This document shows, piece by piece, positions 26,503-35,189 of a DNA stretch of 64,000 bases (the first letter of the stretch is position 1; every line of letters begins with the position of its first letter). The translations under genes and the position numbers were made by a program. The DNA is from Patescibacterium sp964540895 (GTDB lineage Bacteria > Patescibacteriota > Patescibacteriia > Patescibacteriales > Patescibacteriaceae). The stretch spans positions 496,001 to 560,000 of the forward strand of contig CAZIOP010000001.1 in the NCBI GenBank assembly GCA_964540895.1, read 5' to 3'. The notes beneath the pieces were generated by a model that was not told the origin of the DNA, did no database searches, and saw only the letters and a program-made list of their open reading frames with translations.

Positions 26503-27375
26503 TTAACTAACCTTCTTAATTATCTCCTCCAACTCTTCATCACTCGTGAAGTGAACTATTACTTCCCCACCTTTACGAACTCGCTTGATTTCAGATTTAG
26601 CACCAAAGAATTGTCGCAGTCTCATTTCCTTGTCTTTGTCAGCGTAATTAATTTGAACTCTCGCTTGCTTTGTACCTCCCATGCGTCTAGCCTCTGTTAA
26701 AGTACTATCAACATTTAAGTGACGAGTTTTGATTCGATTAAATAATTCAAATTGTTTTTGTTCACTATCAAGACCAACTAATATCTTGGCATGACCTTCG
26801 GTAATCTCTCCGTTGATAAGTGCTTCTTGAATTAACTGTGGTAGCTGCAAGATACGTAATGTATTAGTCACTACTGGTCGAGACTTACCCAACTTCTTAG
26901 CTAACTGTTCTTGATTGAGGTTAAACTCATCAGCAAGTTTTTTGTATCCTAGGGCGAGTTCCACTGCATTCAAATCTTCACGTTGAATATTTTCAATCAA
27001 AGCAATCTCCAACTTCTCTTGTTTGTCAGCTGCTCGAATAACAATCGGTACTTCTTTCAAACCCACTAAACGAGCGGCTCGTAATCTGCGTTCTCCTGCA
27101 ATTAATTCATAACCATTTGCAGTCTTGGTAACAACCAATGGTTGAATAATTCCATACTCACGAACAGATTGAACCAACTCGCTAAGTTCTGCATCATTGA
27201 AACGAGTTCGTGGTTGACTTGGATTTGCAATAATAGCATCAGGACTGACACGCAAAACATCTGCCTCATTGGAGGAAGATTGTTGTGCCTGAGAAACTAC
27301 AGGATCATTTTTTTGAGGAATCAGAGAACCCAATCCCCGACCTAATCCGTTAGACATAGAATTCATTTTGTTCAT
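26503..27375 (-). CDS. parB: Chromosome-partitioning protein ParB
   Basis: 290 residues. The N-terminus GLGRGLGSLIP is the ParA-activating peptide. The CTP-binding and clamp motifs are ELIAGERRLRAAR and ALIENIQREDLN, followed by the helix-turn-helix NQEQLAKKLGKSRPVVTNTL that reads parS. The C-terminal dimer domain is about 60 residues. Three possible ATGs lie within seven codons at the start. It follows parA by 14 nt. I saw no parS-like 16-mer (TGTTTCACGTGAAACA type) in the window. Confidence 0.95.
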   Translation of the reverse strand: MNKMNSMSNGLGRGLGSLIPQKNDPVVSQAQQSSSNEADVLRVSPDAIIANPSQPRTRFNDAELSELVQSVREYGIIQPLVVTKTANGYELIAGERRLRAARLVGLKEVPIVIRAADKQEKLEIALIENIQREDLNAVELALGYKKLADEFNLNQEQLAKKLGKSRPVVTNTLRILQLPQLIQEALINGEITEGHAKILVGLDSEQKQFELFNRIKTRHLNVDSTLTEARRMGGTKQARVQINYADKDKEMRLRQFFGAKSEIKRVRKGGEVIVHFTSDEELEEIIKKVS

Positions 27376-27389
27376 TATATCATTTTCCT

Positions 27390-28166
27390 TTAGCGCTGTC
27401 GTTCTCTAGTGGCTTGAATAACTTCCAAAGCTAACTTCTCATATGCTCGTCCACCTTTTGAAGATGGATCATAGTGCAAAATTGAACGACCATAGCTTGG
27501 AGATTCTGCTAATTTCACTGACCGTGGAATCACTGAACGAAAAATACGGTTGGGAAAATATTGATACAGTTCATTCAAGACTGAGGCTGATAAACGATTA
27601 CGACGATCATACATGGTAATCACCGCACCCATGATACCTAATTGTGGTTTTAAATTATTCTGTACCAAACTAATCGTATGTAGTAATTGCCCCAATCCTT
27701 CCAAAGCATAATACTCACTTTGTACTGGAATTAATATTTCATCAGCTGCCACCAAACTATTAATTGTTAGTAATCCCAAAGATGGCGGACCATCAATAAT
27801 AATGTAATCATAATCATCTCGAACTTTTTCTAAAATCATCGACAAACGAGATTCGCGATCAGAGACTGATACTAATTCAATACCCGCTCCAGCTAAAGCC
27901 ATAGTAGAGGGCGCAACAGTTAAGCGATCTTGTAGTGTCCGTTTCAAAACAGATGATAAATCTTTAACACCAATAATAGCTTCATAGACTCCGGCTTCTA
28001 ATTCCTTATGATCAATCCCTAATCCTGAAGTAGCATTGGCTTGAGGGTCAATATCAACTAATAAGACATGCTTTCCACCCTGAGCTAAGTAGGCAGCCAA
28101 ATTTACGGCGGTAGTAGTTTTACCCACTCCGCCCTTTTGATTTACTATAGAAATAATTGAACCCAT
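27390..28166 (-). CDS. parA: Chromosome-partitioning ATPase ParA (Soj type)
   Basis: About 258 residues from the ATG at 28166; the longer frame opening at 28202 is rejected because a promoter lies within it. The deviant Walker A is NQKGGVGKTTTAVNL, with the signature Lys, and Walker B is YIIIDGPPSLGLL. The short form with no N-terminal helix-turn-helix is typical of chromosomal Soj. It drives segregation of ParB-parS complexes over the nucleoid. It heads the parA-parB-nudix unit. Confidence 0.96.
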   Translation of the reverse strand: MGSIISIVNQKGGVGKTTTAVNLAAYLAQGGKHVLLVDIDPQANATSGLGIDHKELEAGVYEAIIGVKDLSSVLKRTLQDRLTVAPSTMALAGAGIELVSVSDRESRLSMILEKVRDDYDYIIIDGPPSLGLLTINSLVAADEILIPVQSEYYALEGLGQLLHTISLVQNNLKPQLGIMGAVITMYDRRNRLSASVLNELYQYFPNRIFRSVIPRSVKLAESPSYGRSILHYDPSSKGGRAYEKLALEVIQATRERQR

Positions 28167-28173
28167 AGTCCTT

Positions 28174-28179
28174 AGTATA
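28174..28179 (-). promoter_or_regulatory. parA -10 element, leaderless start
   Basis: TATACT on the minus strand, 7 nt before the ATG at 28166. This places transcription start on or next to the A of the ATG and supports the shorter parA. Confidence 0.6.
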
Positions 28180-28188
28180 TCGTTTCCT

Positions 28189-28217
28189 TTGACAATTTTC
28201 AATTTTCTAATTACAAT
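28189..28217 (+). promoter_or_regulatory. tRNA-Leu promoter
   Basis: TTGACA at 28189-28194, 17-nt spacer, TACAAT at 28212-28217; the tRNA 5' end is 12 nt further on. Confidence 0.8.
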
Positions 28218-28229
28218 TTTCTAGCATAA

Positions 28230-28311
28230 GCCTCGATGGCGGAACTGGTATACGCATACGACTCAAAATCGTACGGGGAAACCCATGAGAGTTCGATTCT
28301 CTCTCGAGGCA
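28230..28311 (+). tRNA. tRNA-Leu (anticodon CAA)
   Basis: Acceptor arms GCCTCGA / TCGAGGC, anticodon loop CTCAAAA on a TACGA/TCGTA stem giving CAA, a long type II variable arm (CGGGGAAACCCATG), and a GTTCGATT T-loop. The discriminator base is A and CCA is not encoded. 82 nt. It reads UUG codons. Confidence 0.96.
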
Positions 28312-28315
28312 CATA

Positions 28316-28344
28316 TTGACACTAACTTTGTCTTATGTTACAAT
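28316..28344 (+). promoter_or_regulatory. rpmE promoter
   Basis: TTGACA at 28316-28321, 17-nt spacer, TACAAT at 28339-28344. The elements are identical to the tRNA-Leu promoter just upstream. It gives a leader of about 30 nt. Confidence 0.8.
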
Positions 28345-28379
28345 TCAGTAACTTATTTTAATACGAATCTAGTATATCT

Positions 28380-28667
28380 ATGAAAAAAGAAATTCACCCA
28401 ACATATTTTCCAACTGCCCAAATTAAGTGTGCTTGTGGCAATGTTATTGTTGTTGGCTCTACTCTACCTGAGCTTACAACTGAACTTTGTGCTGCTTGCC
28501 ATCCTTTCTACACTGGTAAGCAAAAGCTGGTTGACACAGCTCGCCGAGTTGAGAAATTCCAAGCTAAGGCTGGTGCCAAGACTGCTTTGAAGACTGTCCG
28601 AGGCAAAACTGCTAAGCGCGCTGCTAAAGCTACTGTTAAAACCGCCAAGAAAGCCGACAAAAAGTAA
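28380..28667 (+). CDS. rpmE: 50S ribosomal protein L31
   Basis: 95 residues. MKKEIHPTYF opens the protein. Zinc cysteines are in KCACGN and CAACHPFYTG, the L31 signature, so this is the zinc-containing form. Residues after about 66 are a low-complexity tail of Ala, Lys and Thr (AKRAAKATVKTAKKADKK) not present in short L31 proteins; it probably binds rRNA nonspecifically. A single-gene unit with its own promoter and terminator. Confidence 0.97.
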   Translation: MKKEIHPTYFPTAQIKCACGNVIVVGSTLPELTTELCAACHPFYTGKQKLVDTARRVEKFQAKAGAKTALKTVRGKTAKRAAKATVKTAKKADKK

Positions 28668-28672
28668 CTACG

Positions 28673-28732
28673 AAAACCCGATACTGACTTCAGTAGCTTT
28701 ATGCTACTATGAAATCAGTGTCGGGTTTTTTG
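28673..28732 (+). terminator. rpmE terminator
   Basis: Branched hairpin: outer arms AAAACCCGATACTGA and TCAGTGTCGGGTTTT, inner arms AGTAGC/GCTACT, then a run of T. Confidence 0.9.
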
Positions 28733-28754
28733 TTTGCCTCAACTAACACATTAT

Positions 28755-29810
28755 ATGTACGAAGATATTAAACAACAATTTACCGAAGTTGAAGCCGAAC
28801 TCATGAGTCCGGAGATTCAAGCTGACCGCACAAAATTAACTACCACCGCCAAAAAACATGCTGAACTTAAAAGAGCCATTGATTTAATCAACCGCTTAGA
28901 AAAGGCCAAAGGAACTTTTGAGAATAATCTGAAAATGTTGAATGAGGAAAAGGATGAAGATTTGTTAGCCATGGCCAGTGAAGAAAATAAATCTCTAGAA
29001 ACAGAAATTACTAACTTAGAAGTTGCTATTAAAGAAGAACTTTTCCCCGCTAACCCACTCGATAAGAAAAATGCCATCGTAGAAATCAGAGCAGGTACTG
29101 GAGGTGATGAATCAGCTTTGTTTGCTGCAGAGATTTTTCGTATGTATTCTCGCTTTGCTGAAAAACAAGGTTGGAAAATTGATATTTTAGATTCTAACCG
29201 TATAGGCCTAGGTGGATACAAAGAAATTATTTTTACCTTAGAAGGTAATGGTGTCTATGGTCTTATAAAATATGAAGGCGGAACTCACCGCGTACAACGA
29301 GTTCCTGAAACTGAAAAAGCTGGTCGCGTTCATACTTCTGCTGTTACTGTAGCCGTCTTTCCAGAAGCTGAAGAAGTTGATATTGAAATCAAACCAGGCG
29401 ATATTAGAATTGATACCTTTTGTTCATCTGGTCCGGGTGGTCAAAGTGTTAACACAACCTACTCCGCTATACGCATTTTACACATCCCAACTGGAATTAT
29501 TGTCTCTTGTCAGGACCAAAAATCTCAACACCAGAACAAAGAAAAAGCTTTACAAGTATTGCGTTCTCGATTATTACAAAAAGCTGAAGATGAAAAACGA
29601 GAAAAAGATTCAGCTGCGCGCAAAGAACAAGTGGGTACGGGTGATCGCAGTGACAAAATCAGAACCTATAACTTTCCTCAAGACCGTGTTACTGATCACC
29701 GACTTAAACAAAGCTGGCACTCTATTAACTTAATTATGGAAGGTGATATTAGAGAAATCATGTATGCCCTCAAAAAATACTTCACTGAACAACGTGAAAC
29801 AAGCTCTTGA
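28755..29810 (+). CDS. prfA: Peptide chain release factor 1
   Basis: About 351 residues from the ATG at 28755. The catalytic GGQ is in CSSGPGGQSVNTTYSA, and RVPETEKAGRVHTSAVTVAV and IRTYNFPQDRVTDHR identify RF1 rather than RF2. It releases peptides at UAA and UAG. Its own stop is TGA, the only TGA stop in the window. If UGA were read through, only eight more codons would be added before a TAA. The 3' end overlaps prmC, whose product methylates the GGQ glutamine. Confidence 0.96.
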   Translation: MYEDIKQQFTEVEAELMSPEIQADRTKLTTTAKKHAELKRAIDLINRLEKAKGTFENNLKMLNEEKDEDLLAMASEENKSLETEITNLEVAIKEELFPANPLDKKNAIVEIRAGTGGDESALFAAEIFRMYSRFAEKQGWKIDILDSNRIGLGGYKEIIFTLEGNGVYGLIKYEGGTHRVQRVPETEKAGRVHTSAVTVAVFPEAEEVDIEIKPGDIRIDTFCSSGPGGQSVNTTYSAIRILHIPTGIIVSCQDQKSQHQNKEKALQVLRSRLLQKAEDEKREKDSAARKEQVGTGDRSDKIRTYNFPQDRVTDHRLKQSWHSINLIMEGDIREIMYALKKYFTEQRETSS

Positions 29811-30654
29811 ACAGGGTTTTCAAGTTCTCAGTAAAGCGAACATTTCTTCGGCTTGGTTAGATGTAGAAATTATTTTGGCAACGGTCCTGCATAAGGAGCG
29901 TTCTTTTGTTGTAGCTCATCCTGAATATATATTAACTAAATCTCAATTAGAAAAATTTCAAGCATTAATCAAACGTCGAAAAAATCATGAACCAATTGCC
30001 TATCTTACAGGCAAAAAAGAATTCTATGGATTAAAATTTACTGTTACGCAAGACACTTTAGTCCCTCGCCCAGAAAGTGAGCTGATTATTGATGAAGCTA
30101 AAAAAATTATTAAACCAAAAAGTAAAACTTTAATCATTGATATTGGTACTGGTTCTGGTTGTTTAATTATTTCTCTGCTTCATGAACTTTGTAAACATAA
30201 TATTAAACCTCAAGGAATTGCTCTTGATATTTCAAAAAAAGCTTTACTGATTGCCAAAAAGAATGCCAAAAAACATAACATAAAAAATATTACTTTTTTA
30301 CAAAGCAATCTACTCTCAACTATACTAAAGAAACCTTCAATTATTAAAAAGACTGATAACATTGTTATATTAGCTAATCTTCCATATCTAACTCCTAAAG
30401 AAATTCATGATGAAAAATCTATACACCAAGAACCTCGATTAGCGCTGGATGGTGGGCAAGATGGTTTAGATTTATATAGAAAACTAGTAAAACAAATAAA
30501 TATAATAAAGGAATCAAATAAAAGCGAGATTTCTGTAATTTGTGAAATTAATCCTCACCAAAAAAAAGGTCTACAAAAAGCCTTCAATCAAAAGATACAT
30601 TTTGTTAAAGATTTGAGTAAAAGAGTACGACTTGGAATTGTAAAGTACAAATAA
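29764..30654 (+). CDS. prmC: Release factor glutamine methyltransferase PrmC
   Basis: About 296 residues from the ATG at 29764, overlapping prfA by 47 nt; a GTG at 29743 and a GTG at 29794 are alternatives. The N-terminal helical domain binds the release factor. The Rossmann methyltransferase domain has IDIGTGSGCLIISLL near 130. The catalytic NPPY motif reads NLPY (ANLPYLTPKEI). Co-location with prfA fits methylation of the GGQ glutamine of RF1. Confidence 0.92.
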   Translation: MPSKNTSLNNVKQALEQGFQVLSKANISSAWLDVEIILATVLHKERSFVVAHPEYILTKSQLEKFQALIKRRKNHEPIAYLTGKKEFYGLKFTVTQDTLVPRPESELIIDEAKKIIKPKSKTLIIDIGTGSGCLIISLLHELCKHNIKPQGIALDISKKALLIAKKNAKKHNIKNITFLQSNLLSTILKKPSIIKKTDNIVILANLPYLTPKEIHDEKSIHQEPRLALDGGQDGLDLYRKLVKQINIIKESNKSEISVICEINPHQKKGLQKAFNQKIHFVKDLSKRVRLGIVKYK

Positions 30655-30687
30655 AATACAGCAGAACATATTAAGCCCTGCTGTATT
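30655..30687. terminator. Bidirectional terminator between prmC and the BNR-like gene
   Basis: Ten-bp stem AATACAGCAG / CTGCTGTATT with a 13-nt loop, between convergent genes. Confidence 0.75.
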
Positions 30688-30693
30688 AATTCA

Positions 30694-32673
30694 TTAAGAC
30701 GGTCGCTGTATTGCGACAAAATTCCCTGAATTATTATTTACTATTAATAAATCATCAAGATCAACAATTTTATCACCAGTTACATCAGTTGTTACATAAC
30801 CTGTTATATAATTACTCGCATCATTATAAACTGGAAGAACATCATAATTATCAATTGCTCCATTTTGATTAATATCACCGCTATACATTGCATAAGTAGT
30901 TGGTGAATTATCAACCAATACTTGATTACCACCATACGCCTGGGAACTACCTGAGGTGAAATTATAACTGTAACTTCCGCCATTAGAAATTGAAATAGGG
31001 TTAGTACTCCAGGTTTCAAGAGAATTTCTATGTTTCACTATTACATAATAATTACCTGCTGTAGTATTAGTAAATGAAAAACTTCCAGTAAAATTTACTG
31101 AATCTAAAACTGCGATTGCCGAATCTTCAATTACATACGGAACAAAATTATTTCTCAAGTAAGCTCTGACTGTATCTTTCATGGCTGTTCTATTAGTTCC
31201 GGTATTGTAAAAACCTTCTTGAAGAACAGTAGTAGAAAAATTAAAACTAACTGGTATCTTAACTGTGGCTCCCCAAATCTGATGTCTACCACCGGAAGTT
31301 GGCCCTTGTTCAGTCCAACATGCAAATAATTTTCCATTACCAATGGAGGTTAGGCCTATGTAATCACCTTGGTAACCAATCACTGGCAATCCTGAGAGTG
31401 GTTTTGGCCTAAATTTATGATCAGAAACTTTTATATCTATCCATGTATTTCCTTGATCAGTTGATCGAGAAAGATACATTTCAGCTGAATCATGTGCAGA
31501 GCTATTTCTTGTGCTGTAATACAAAACATTAAGGGCTCCTCCGTCGTCGACTTTATTACAAGAAAACCATTCATAAGAAAAATTAGTATTTTGATTCACT
31601 TTACTTCTTGTCCAGCTGGTTCCCAAGTTGGTCGACTTCATAAGAATAATATCAGCCGAGTCAGTCGCTGGAGAAAAATTCTTTTCTGCAGTGACAACAT
31701 ATATATTTCCGCTATTTTGATCAATATCTATCCTTGGTAATCCATTAGCACGTATTGTGTCACTTGAAAGATTTAATAAGTCAGTTGTCCTAATACCATT
31801 CATATTAACTGCATGATTTGTTACATTAACCCAGTTAACACCGCCATTTGTTGATTTTGCAAACCCTAATGAATCTTCAGTACCAGTATATGGATACACA
31901 CTATGTGCCCATACTGCATAAACAACTCCCTGATACGTTCTTAAATCAACTCCTATATCATAACGATTTGAAGTACCTATTGTTATTTGATTTGCATATG
32001 ACCAACTAACTCCTCCATTATTAGTATACGAACAAACAATCCGAAGGTCATTTAGGGTGGAAAATGCGCAATACGTCCTTCCATAATAAGGGCTTGATGG
32101 ATCACTATCAGTAGTCATAAATCCCTTGTCAGACGAAGTAGAACTCCCGGGGATTATTACTGGCTGCGACCAGGCTATACCAGAGTCAAGTGAGTAACTT
32201 ACAGCATATTGTTCACTTGAATGTATATGTGACAATAAAAATATTCCATCTTTATCAATCACGACTGATGGATCTCCATAATTAGTACCCGTTGTGTCAC
32301 TTCCATGCCAGGTCATCCCTTGATCAGTACTTATATAATGGCCACAACTCAACCATATTCCAGGTAAACCAAAAACGTTAGCTGAAGCAAATAAAATATT
32401 TGGATTCTTAGGATGAGCGGTAACAATCGTCTCAGATTGGGTTCCTATATTAGAGGCATAAAGTCTAAAATTCGCACCAATAGAAAAGACTCCTTGTGAC
32501 GTGGAGAGGAACCTTGTTTCGTAATTAGGATTTATGCCTGTACCCTTGTTAGGTAAGGGTGCATAGGTATTTATTCGACCAGCTTTACTAAAGCCAAAGT
32601 AGAGAGAATCCTGCGAATACAGGCTTTCTGCAATCAATATCATTGCGATAGAGATTAAAACTAATTTTTTCAT
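30694..32673 (-). CDS. Secreted BNR-repeat protein with dockerin-like C-terminus
   Basis: 659 residues. The signal peptide ends ESLYSQ. At least six Asp-box/BNR-type strands follow (STDQGMTW, SLDSGIAW, TNNGGVSW, STNGGVNW, STNLGTSW, STDQGNTW), which form a beta-propeller like that of sialidases and sortilin-type proteins. The last 60 residues hold two EF-hand-like calcium loops (DINQNGAIDNYD and DVTGDKIVDLDD) as in type I dockerins. No sialidase active-site FRIP motif is seen, so an enzyme role is doubtful. The signal peptide and the A-rich, SD-less 5' end recall Bacteroidota or Ignavibacteria secreted proteins, suggesting transfer. Confidence 0.75.
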   Translation of the reverse strand: MKKLVLISIAMILIAESLYSQDSLYFGFSKAGRINTYAPLPNKGTGINPNYETRFLSTSQGVFSIGANFRLYASNIGTQSETIVTAHPKNPNILFASANVFGLPGIWLSCGHYISTDQGMTWHGSDTTGTNYGDPSVVIDKDGIFLLSHIHSSEQYAVSYSLDSGIAWSQPVIIPGSSTSSDKGFMTTDSDPSSPYYGRTYCAFSTLNDLRIVCSYTNNGGVSWSYANQITIGTSNRYDIGVDLRTYQGVVYAVWAHSVYPYTGTEDSLGFAKSTNGGVNWVNVTNHAVNMNGIRTTDLLNLSSDTIRANGLPRIDIDQNSGNIYVVTAEKNFSPATDSADIILMKSTNLGTSWTRSKVNQNTNFSYEWFSCNKVDDGGALNVLYYSTRNSSAHDSAEMYLSRSTDQGNTWIDIKVSDHKFRPKPLSGLPVIGYQGDYIGLTSIGNGKLFACWTEQGPTSGGRHQIWGATVKIPVSFNFSTTVLQEGFYNTGTNRTAMKDTVRAYLRNNFVPYVIEDSAIAVLDSVNFTGSFSFTNTTAGNYYVIVKHRNSLETWSTNPISISNGGSYSYNFTSGSSQAYGGNQVLVDNSPTTYAMYSGDINQNGAIDNYDVLPVYNDASNYITGYVTTDVTGDKIVDLDDLLIVNNNSGNFVAIQRPS

Positions 32674-32750
32674 TGTTTGTTTTTTTGTTTAATTTTAAAA
32701 TGAACTTTGGACAACCATTTAACCATCCATAAAAAATATTGTCAATAAAT

Positions 32751-32777
32751 AAAGAATCCCTTGTTCAGGGATTCTTT
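32751..32777 (-). terminator. Terminator after the beta-helix gene
   Basis: Ten-bp stem AAAGAATCCC / GGGATTCTTT with a 7-nt loop and flanking A/T runs, 46 nt past the stop of the minus-strand gene. Confidence 0.85.
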
Positions 32778-32822
32778 TATTAGGTTAACTTATTTTAATA
32801 AAAATTCTACAAAATAGTATTA

Positions 32823-34475
32823 TTAATTTATCGGTTCGAAATTTGCCAAAAAGTTACAGTAAATACTACTCACTGGATCCATAGTTGCATATAAGGTACC
32901 CCTAGTTGGGCCTGATTGAGATGGACAATCTCCCATTCCTGTAGACCATGAGACAAATTGATAACCTGGATTAGCTACTGCTTTTAAAGTTGCTACTTGC
33001 CCATAGCGCATAGAAAAATTTGAGCCAGTTACAATCCCACCTACTGGAGGCTCGGCCAAAGCTTGTAAACGAAAGTTTGAAAATTTAGGATTTTGAGTTT
33101 TTGTATATGGATGAAAGTCTTGTGCAAATCCGATAAAACGACCATCAGAGTTACCAACTTCCAAAGGATAATTCAAGCCAATATCAGCCTGATTATCATT
33201 AGTCACATCAACCAAATCATATAACTGATAAGCTTCTGTTCCATCTTGTAGTATATAGCGGTTACCTTTTGAGTTATAAGACAAAGCAAGATTAAAACCA
33301 ATATTACTCACCCATTTTTCACCAATAATAATGTTATTGTATATACGATGATTACTACCTGCAATATACAAAGCAAACACACTAGGATCAAGCGCATGAA
33401 TAGTATTACCTGTGACAATATTTTCGGTATCTCTGCTAATAAATAATCCATTTTTTCCAACTGCTTTATTATTTATCACTTGATTTCTTGCACTTGTAAT
33501 AAAAAGTGCAACAGAAAACTCTCCATTAACTCTGTTGTTTATTAAAGTATTGTCAGAACCTCTTCCAGTAAGATCTCCGATATATATACCGCCTATAGTT
33601 GGTCCAAAAGGACCTTTAGTTGAAACAACATTACCTTCCAGTCGATTAAAATACCCTTGAACCCGAATGCCTGAACCCCATGTACTCTTTATTGTATTTG
33701 CTTCCAATATATTATTTGATCCCTTAAGCGAGAGACCATCATTTGAATAATCGCCTAAAGCGGAAACTAGATTATTTTTGATAACCATAGAATCACCCTC
33801 TATATTTAGACAATGACCATAAAAACAATCGATAATATTCTCAAAAAAAGATATATTAGAACTACTAATAGACACGGCTTTTACATTATTTTCTGATCGA
33901 TTCTTTTCAACAACACTATAATCACTTAAAAGCATAAAAAGAGGAGTAGCTTGATTACCGGCATTAACAATCTGATTCTGACGTAAAACTGAATGAGGAG
34001 AACTTGTTACCCAAATACCACAAAATGATACACTCTCAATATAATTATTCTCTGCAGTAAAATAAGGAGTGTTATTTACATAAATACCACGCCAAAAATT
34101 ATTAAGATGACAGTTTGAAACTGTTGCACCCTCAGCATCACCACTAATATATACCCCATCGCCTCCACCAGTAGTGGAAGTTATTTCATGGCCCATACAG
34201 TCAAGAGTAATATTTGGCGCTTCAATAGCAAAGCAACCATACGAAGGGCTTATTAAATCACCAGACAATTGATATAACGTATCTGGTTCGCTGAGAGAAC
34301 CACAATCTTCCACAATAACAACTTTCTGTTCCGAAAGAGTAGAATCTGCAGCCTTAATAACTGTACTAGCTTTTGAAGAATGGCCTCCTTGAAGTAAAAA
34401 AAGAGAAAGCAATAATATAAAAAAAATATTTCTCATCATTTTACTGTTAAGAAACTTACTAAGATTATTCACCAT
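32823..34475 (-). CDS. Secreted NosD-like right-handed beta-helix protein
   Basis: 550 residues. The signal peptide is within residues 13-37 (an ATG 12 codons in is an alternative start). A long parallel beta-helix is built from PbH1-type coils at about 85-390 (NITLDCMGHEI, GIYVNNTPYFTAENNYIE, NHRIYNNIIIGE), as in NosD and pectate-lyase-like folds. The C-terminal roughly 75 residues (GGIVTGSNFSMRYGQVATL, ANPGYQFVSWST) match InlB B-repeat-like modules. It is probably a cell-surface or secreted carbohydrate- or surface-binding protein. No catalytic residues can be named. It stands next to another secreted protein and both are likely accessory. Confidence 0.75.
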   Translation of the reverse strand: MVNNLSKFLNSKMMRNIFFILLLSLFLLQGGHSSKASTVIKAADSTLSEQKVVIVEDCGSLSEPDTLYQLSGDLISPSYGCFAIEAPNITLDCMGHEITSTTGGGDGVYISGDAEGATVSNCHLNNFWRGIYVNNTPYFTAENNYIESVSFCGIWVTSSPHSVLRQNQIVNAGNQATPLFMLLSDYSVVEKNRSENNVKAVSISSSNISFFENIIDCFYGHCLNIEGDSMVIKNNLVSALGDYSNDGLSLKGSNNILEANTIKSTWGSGIRVQGYFNRLEGNVVSTKGPFGPTIGGIYIGDLTGRGSDNTLINNRVNGEFSVALFITSARNQVINNKAVGKNGLFISRDTENIVTGNTIHALDPSVFALYIAGSNHRIYNNIIIGEKWVSNIGFNLALSYNSKGNRYILQDGTEAYQLYDLVDVTNDNQADIGLNYPLEVGNSDGRFIGFAQDFHPYTKTQNPKFSNFRLQALAEPPVGGIVTGSNFSMRYGQVATLKAVANPGYQFVSWSTGMGDCPSQSGPTRGTLYATMDPVSSIYCNFLANFEPIN

Positions 34476-34495
34476 ATAATAAAAAATAATTATTA

Positions 34496-34523
34496 AAAAA
34501 GTAGGATTGGTATCCTACTTTTT
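34496..34523 (-). terminator. rplY terminator that includes the stop codon
   Basis: Eleven-bp stem AAAAAGTAGGA / TCCTACTTTTT with a 6-nt loop. The TAG stop of rplY (34515-34517) and the last lysine codons form one arm. Confidence 0.85.
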
Positions 34524-35159
34524 ATCACCTTCTTCTTTTTTCTCTTCCGTCTTGGTAGCGTCGGTTGCAGCGGCTGCTTCACCTTCAGCTACTACTGGGG
34601 CTTCTTCCACCACCTTCTTAGGTTCAACCACATTAACAATCATATCGCTCAAATTATGTTTGAAGACTACTCCTGCAGGCAAGGTAACATCAGACACGTG
34701 AATGGCATCGCCAATTTCTTTAAGAGAGGACAAATCAATATCAATTTTTTGAATCAAGTCAGATGGTAAACATTCAATTTCCAAAGTATTGAAATTCTGA
34801 ATAACAATACCCCCGTGAGTTTTCACTGCCGGAGCTTCGCTTATAAATTCCAAAGCCACTTCAGCTACAACCTTTTCTTTCATATTCAACTTAAAGAAGT
34901 CAACATGGATAATGCGTTGTCTAACTGGATCAACTTGAAAATCTTTGACGATAACTGGATATTCCTGTCCATCATCAAGTTTCAAACTAATCAGACCAGA
35001 TTCTCCGCTCTTCGCAAAGACATGTTCAAACTCTGGTCGTTTTAGATTCAATGAAGTATTTTCAACTCCTGAACCATACATAACTGCAGGTATAATATCC
35101 TTTTTGTCAGCTAACACTTCTTGACGAGTTGTAGCGTTTAGATTAATTGCTTGTGACAT
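34515..35159 (-). CDS. rplY: 50S ribosomal protein L25/general stress protein CTC
   Basis: 214 residues. The N-terminal L25 domain binds 5S rRNA (RQEVLADKKDIIPAVMYGSG, VDPVRQRIIHVDFFKLNM). The C-terminal CTC-type beta domain (THGGIVIQNFNTLEIECLP) runs to about 185. A charged, Ala/Glu/Lys-rich tail closes the protein. The CTC form (about 200 residues) is typical of many bacteria outside the gamma-proteobacteria. It follows rodA by about 30 nt on the opposite side of the run, with no Shine-Dalgarno. Confidence 0.95.
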   Translation of the reverse strand: MSQAINLNATTRQEVLADKKDIIPAVMYGSGVENTSLNLKRPEFEHVFAKSGESGLISLKLDDGQEYPVIVKDFQVDPVRQRIIHVDFFKLNMKEKVVAEVALEFISEAPAVKTHGGIVIQNFNTLEIECLPSDLIQKIDIDLSSLKEIGDAIHVSDVTLPAGVVFKHNLSDMIVNVVEPKKVVEEAPVVAEGEAAAATDATKTEEKKEEGDKK

Positions 35160-35189
35160 ACTATGTAATAAAGTTTATAAAATGCGAGC

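Noticed and set aside
26503..28166. Expected parS site near parAB
   Set aside because: I looked for TGTTTCACGTGAAACA-like palindromes in and around the genes and found none.
30694..32673. Sialidase function for the BNR-like protein
   Set aside because: Asp-box strands alone do not show enzyme activity, and no FRIP motif or arginine triad can be identified.
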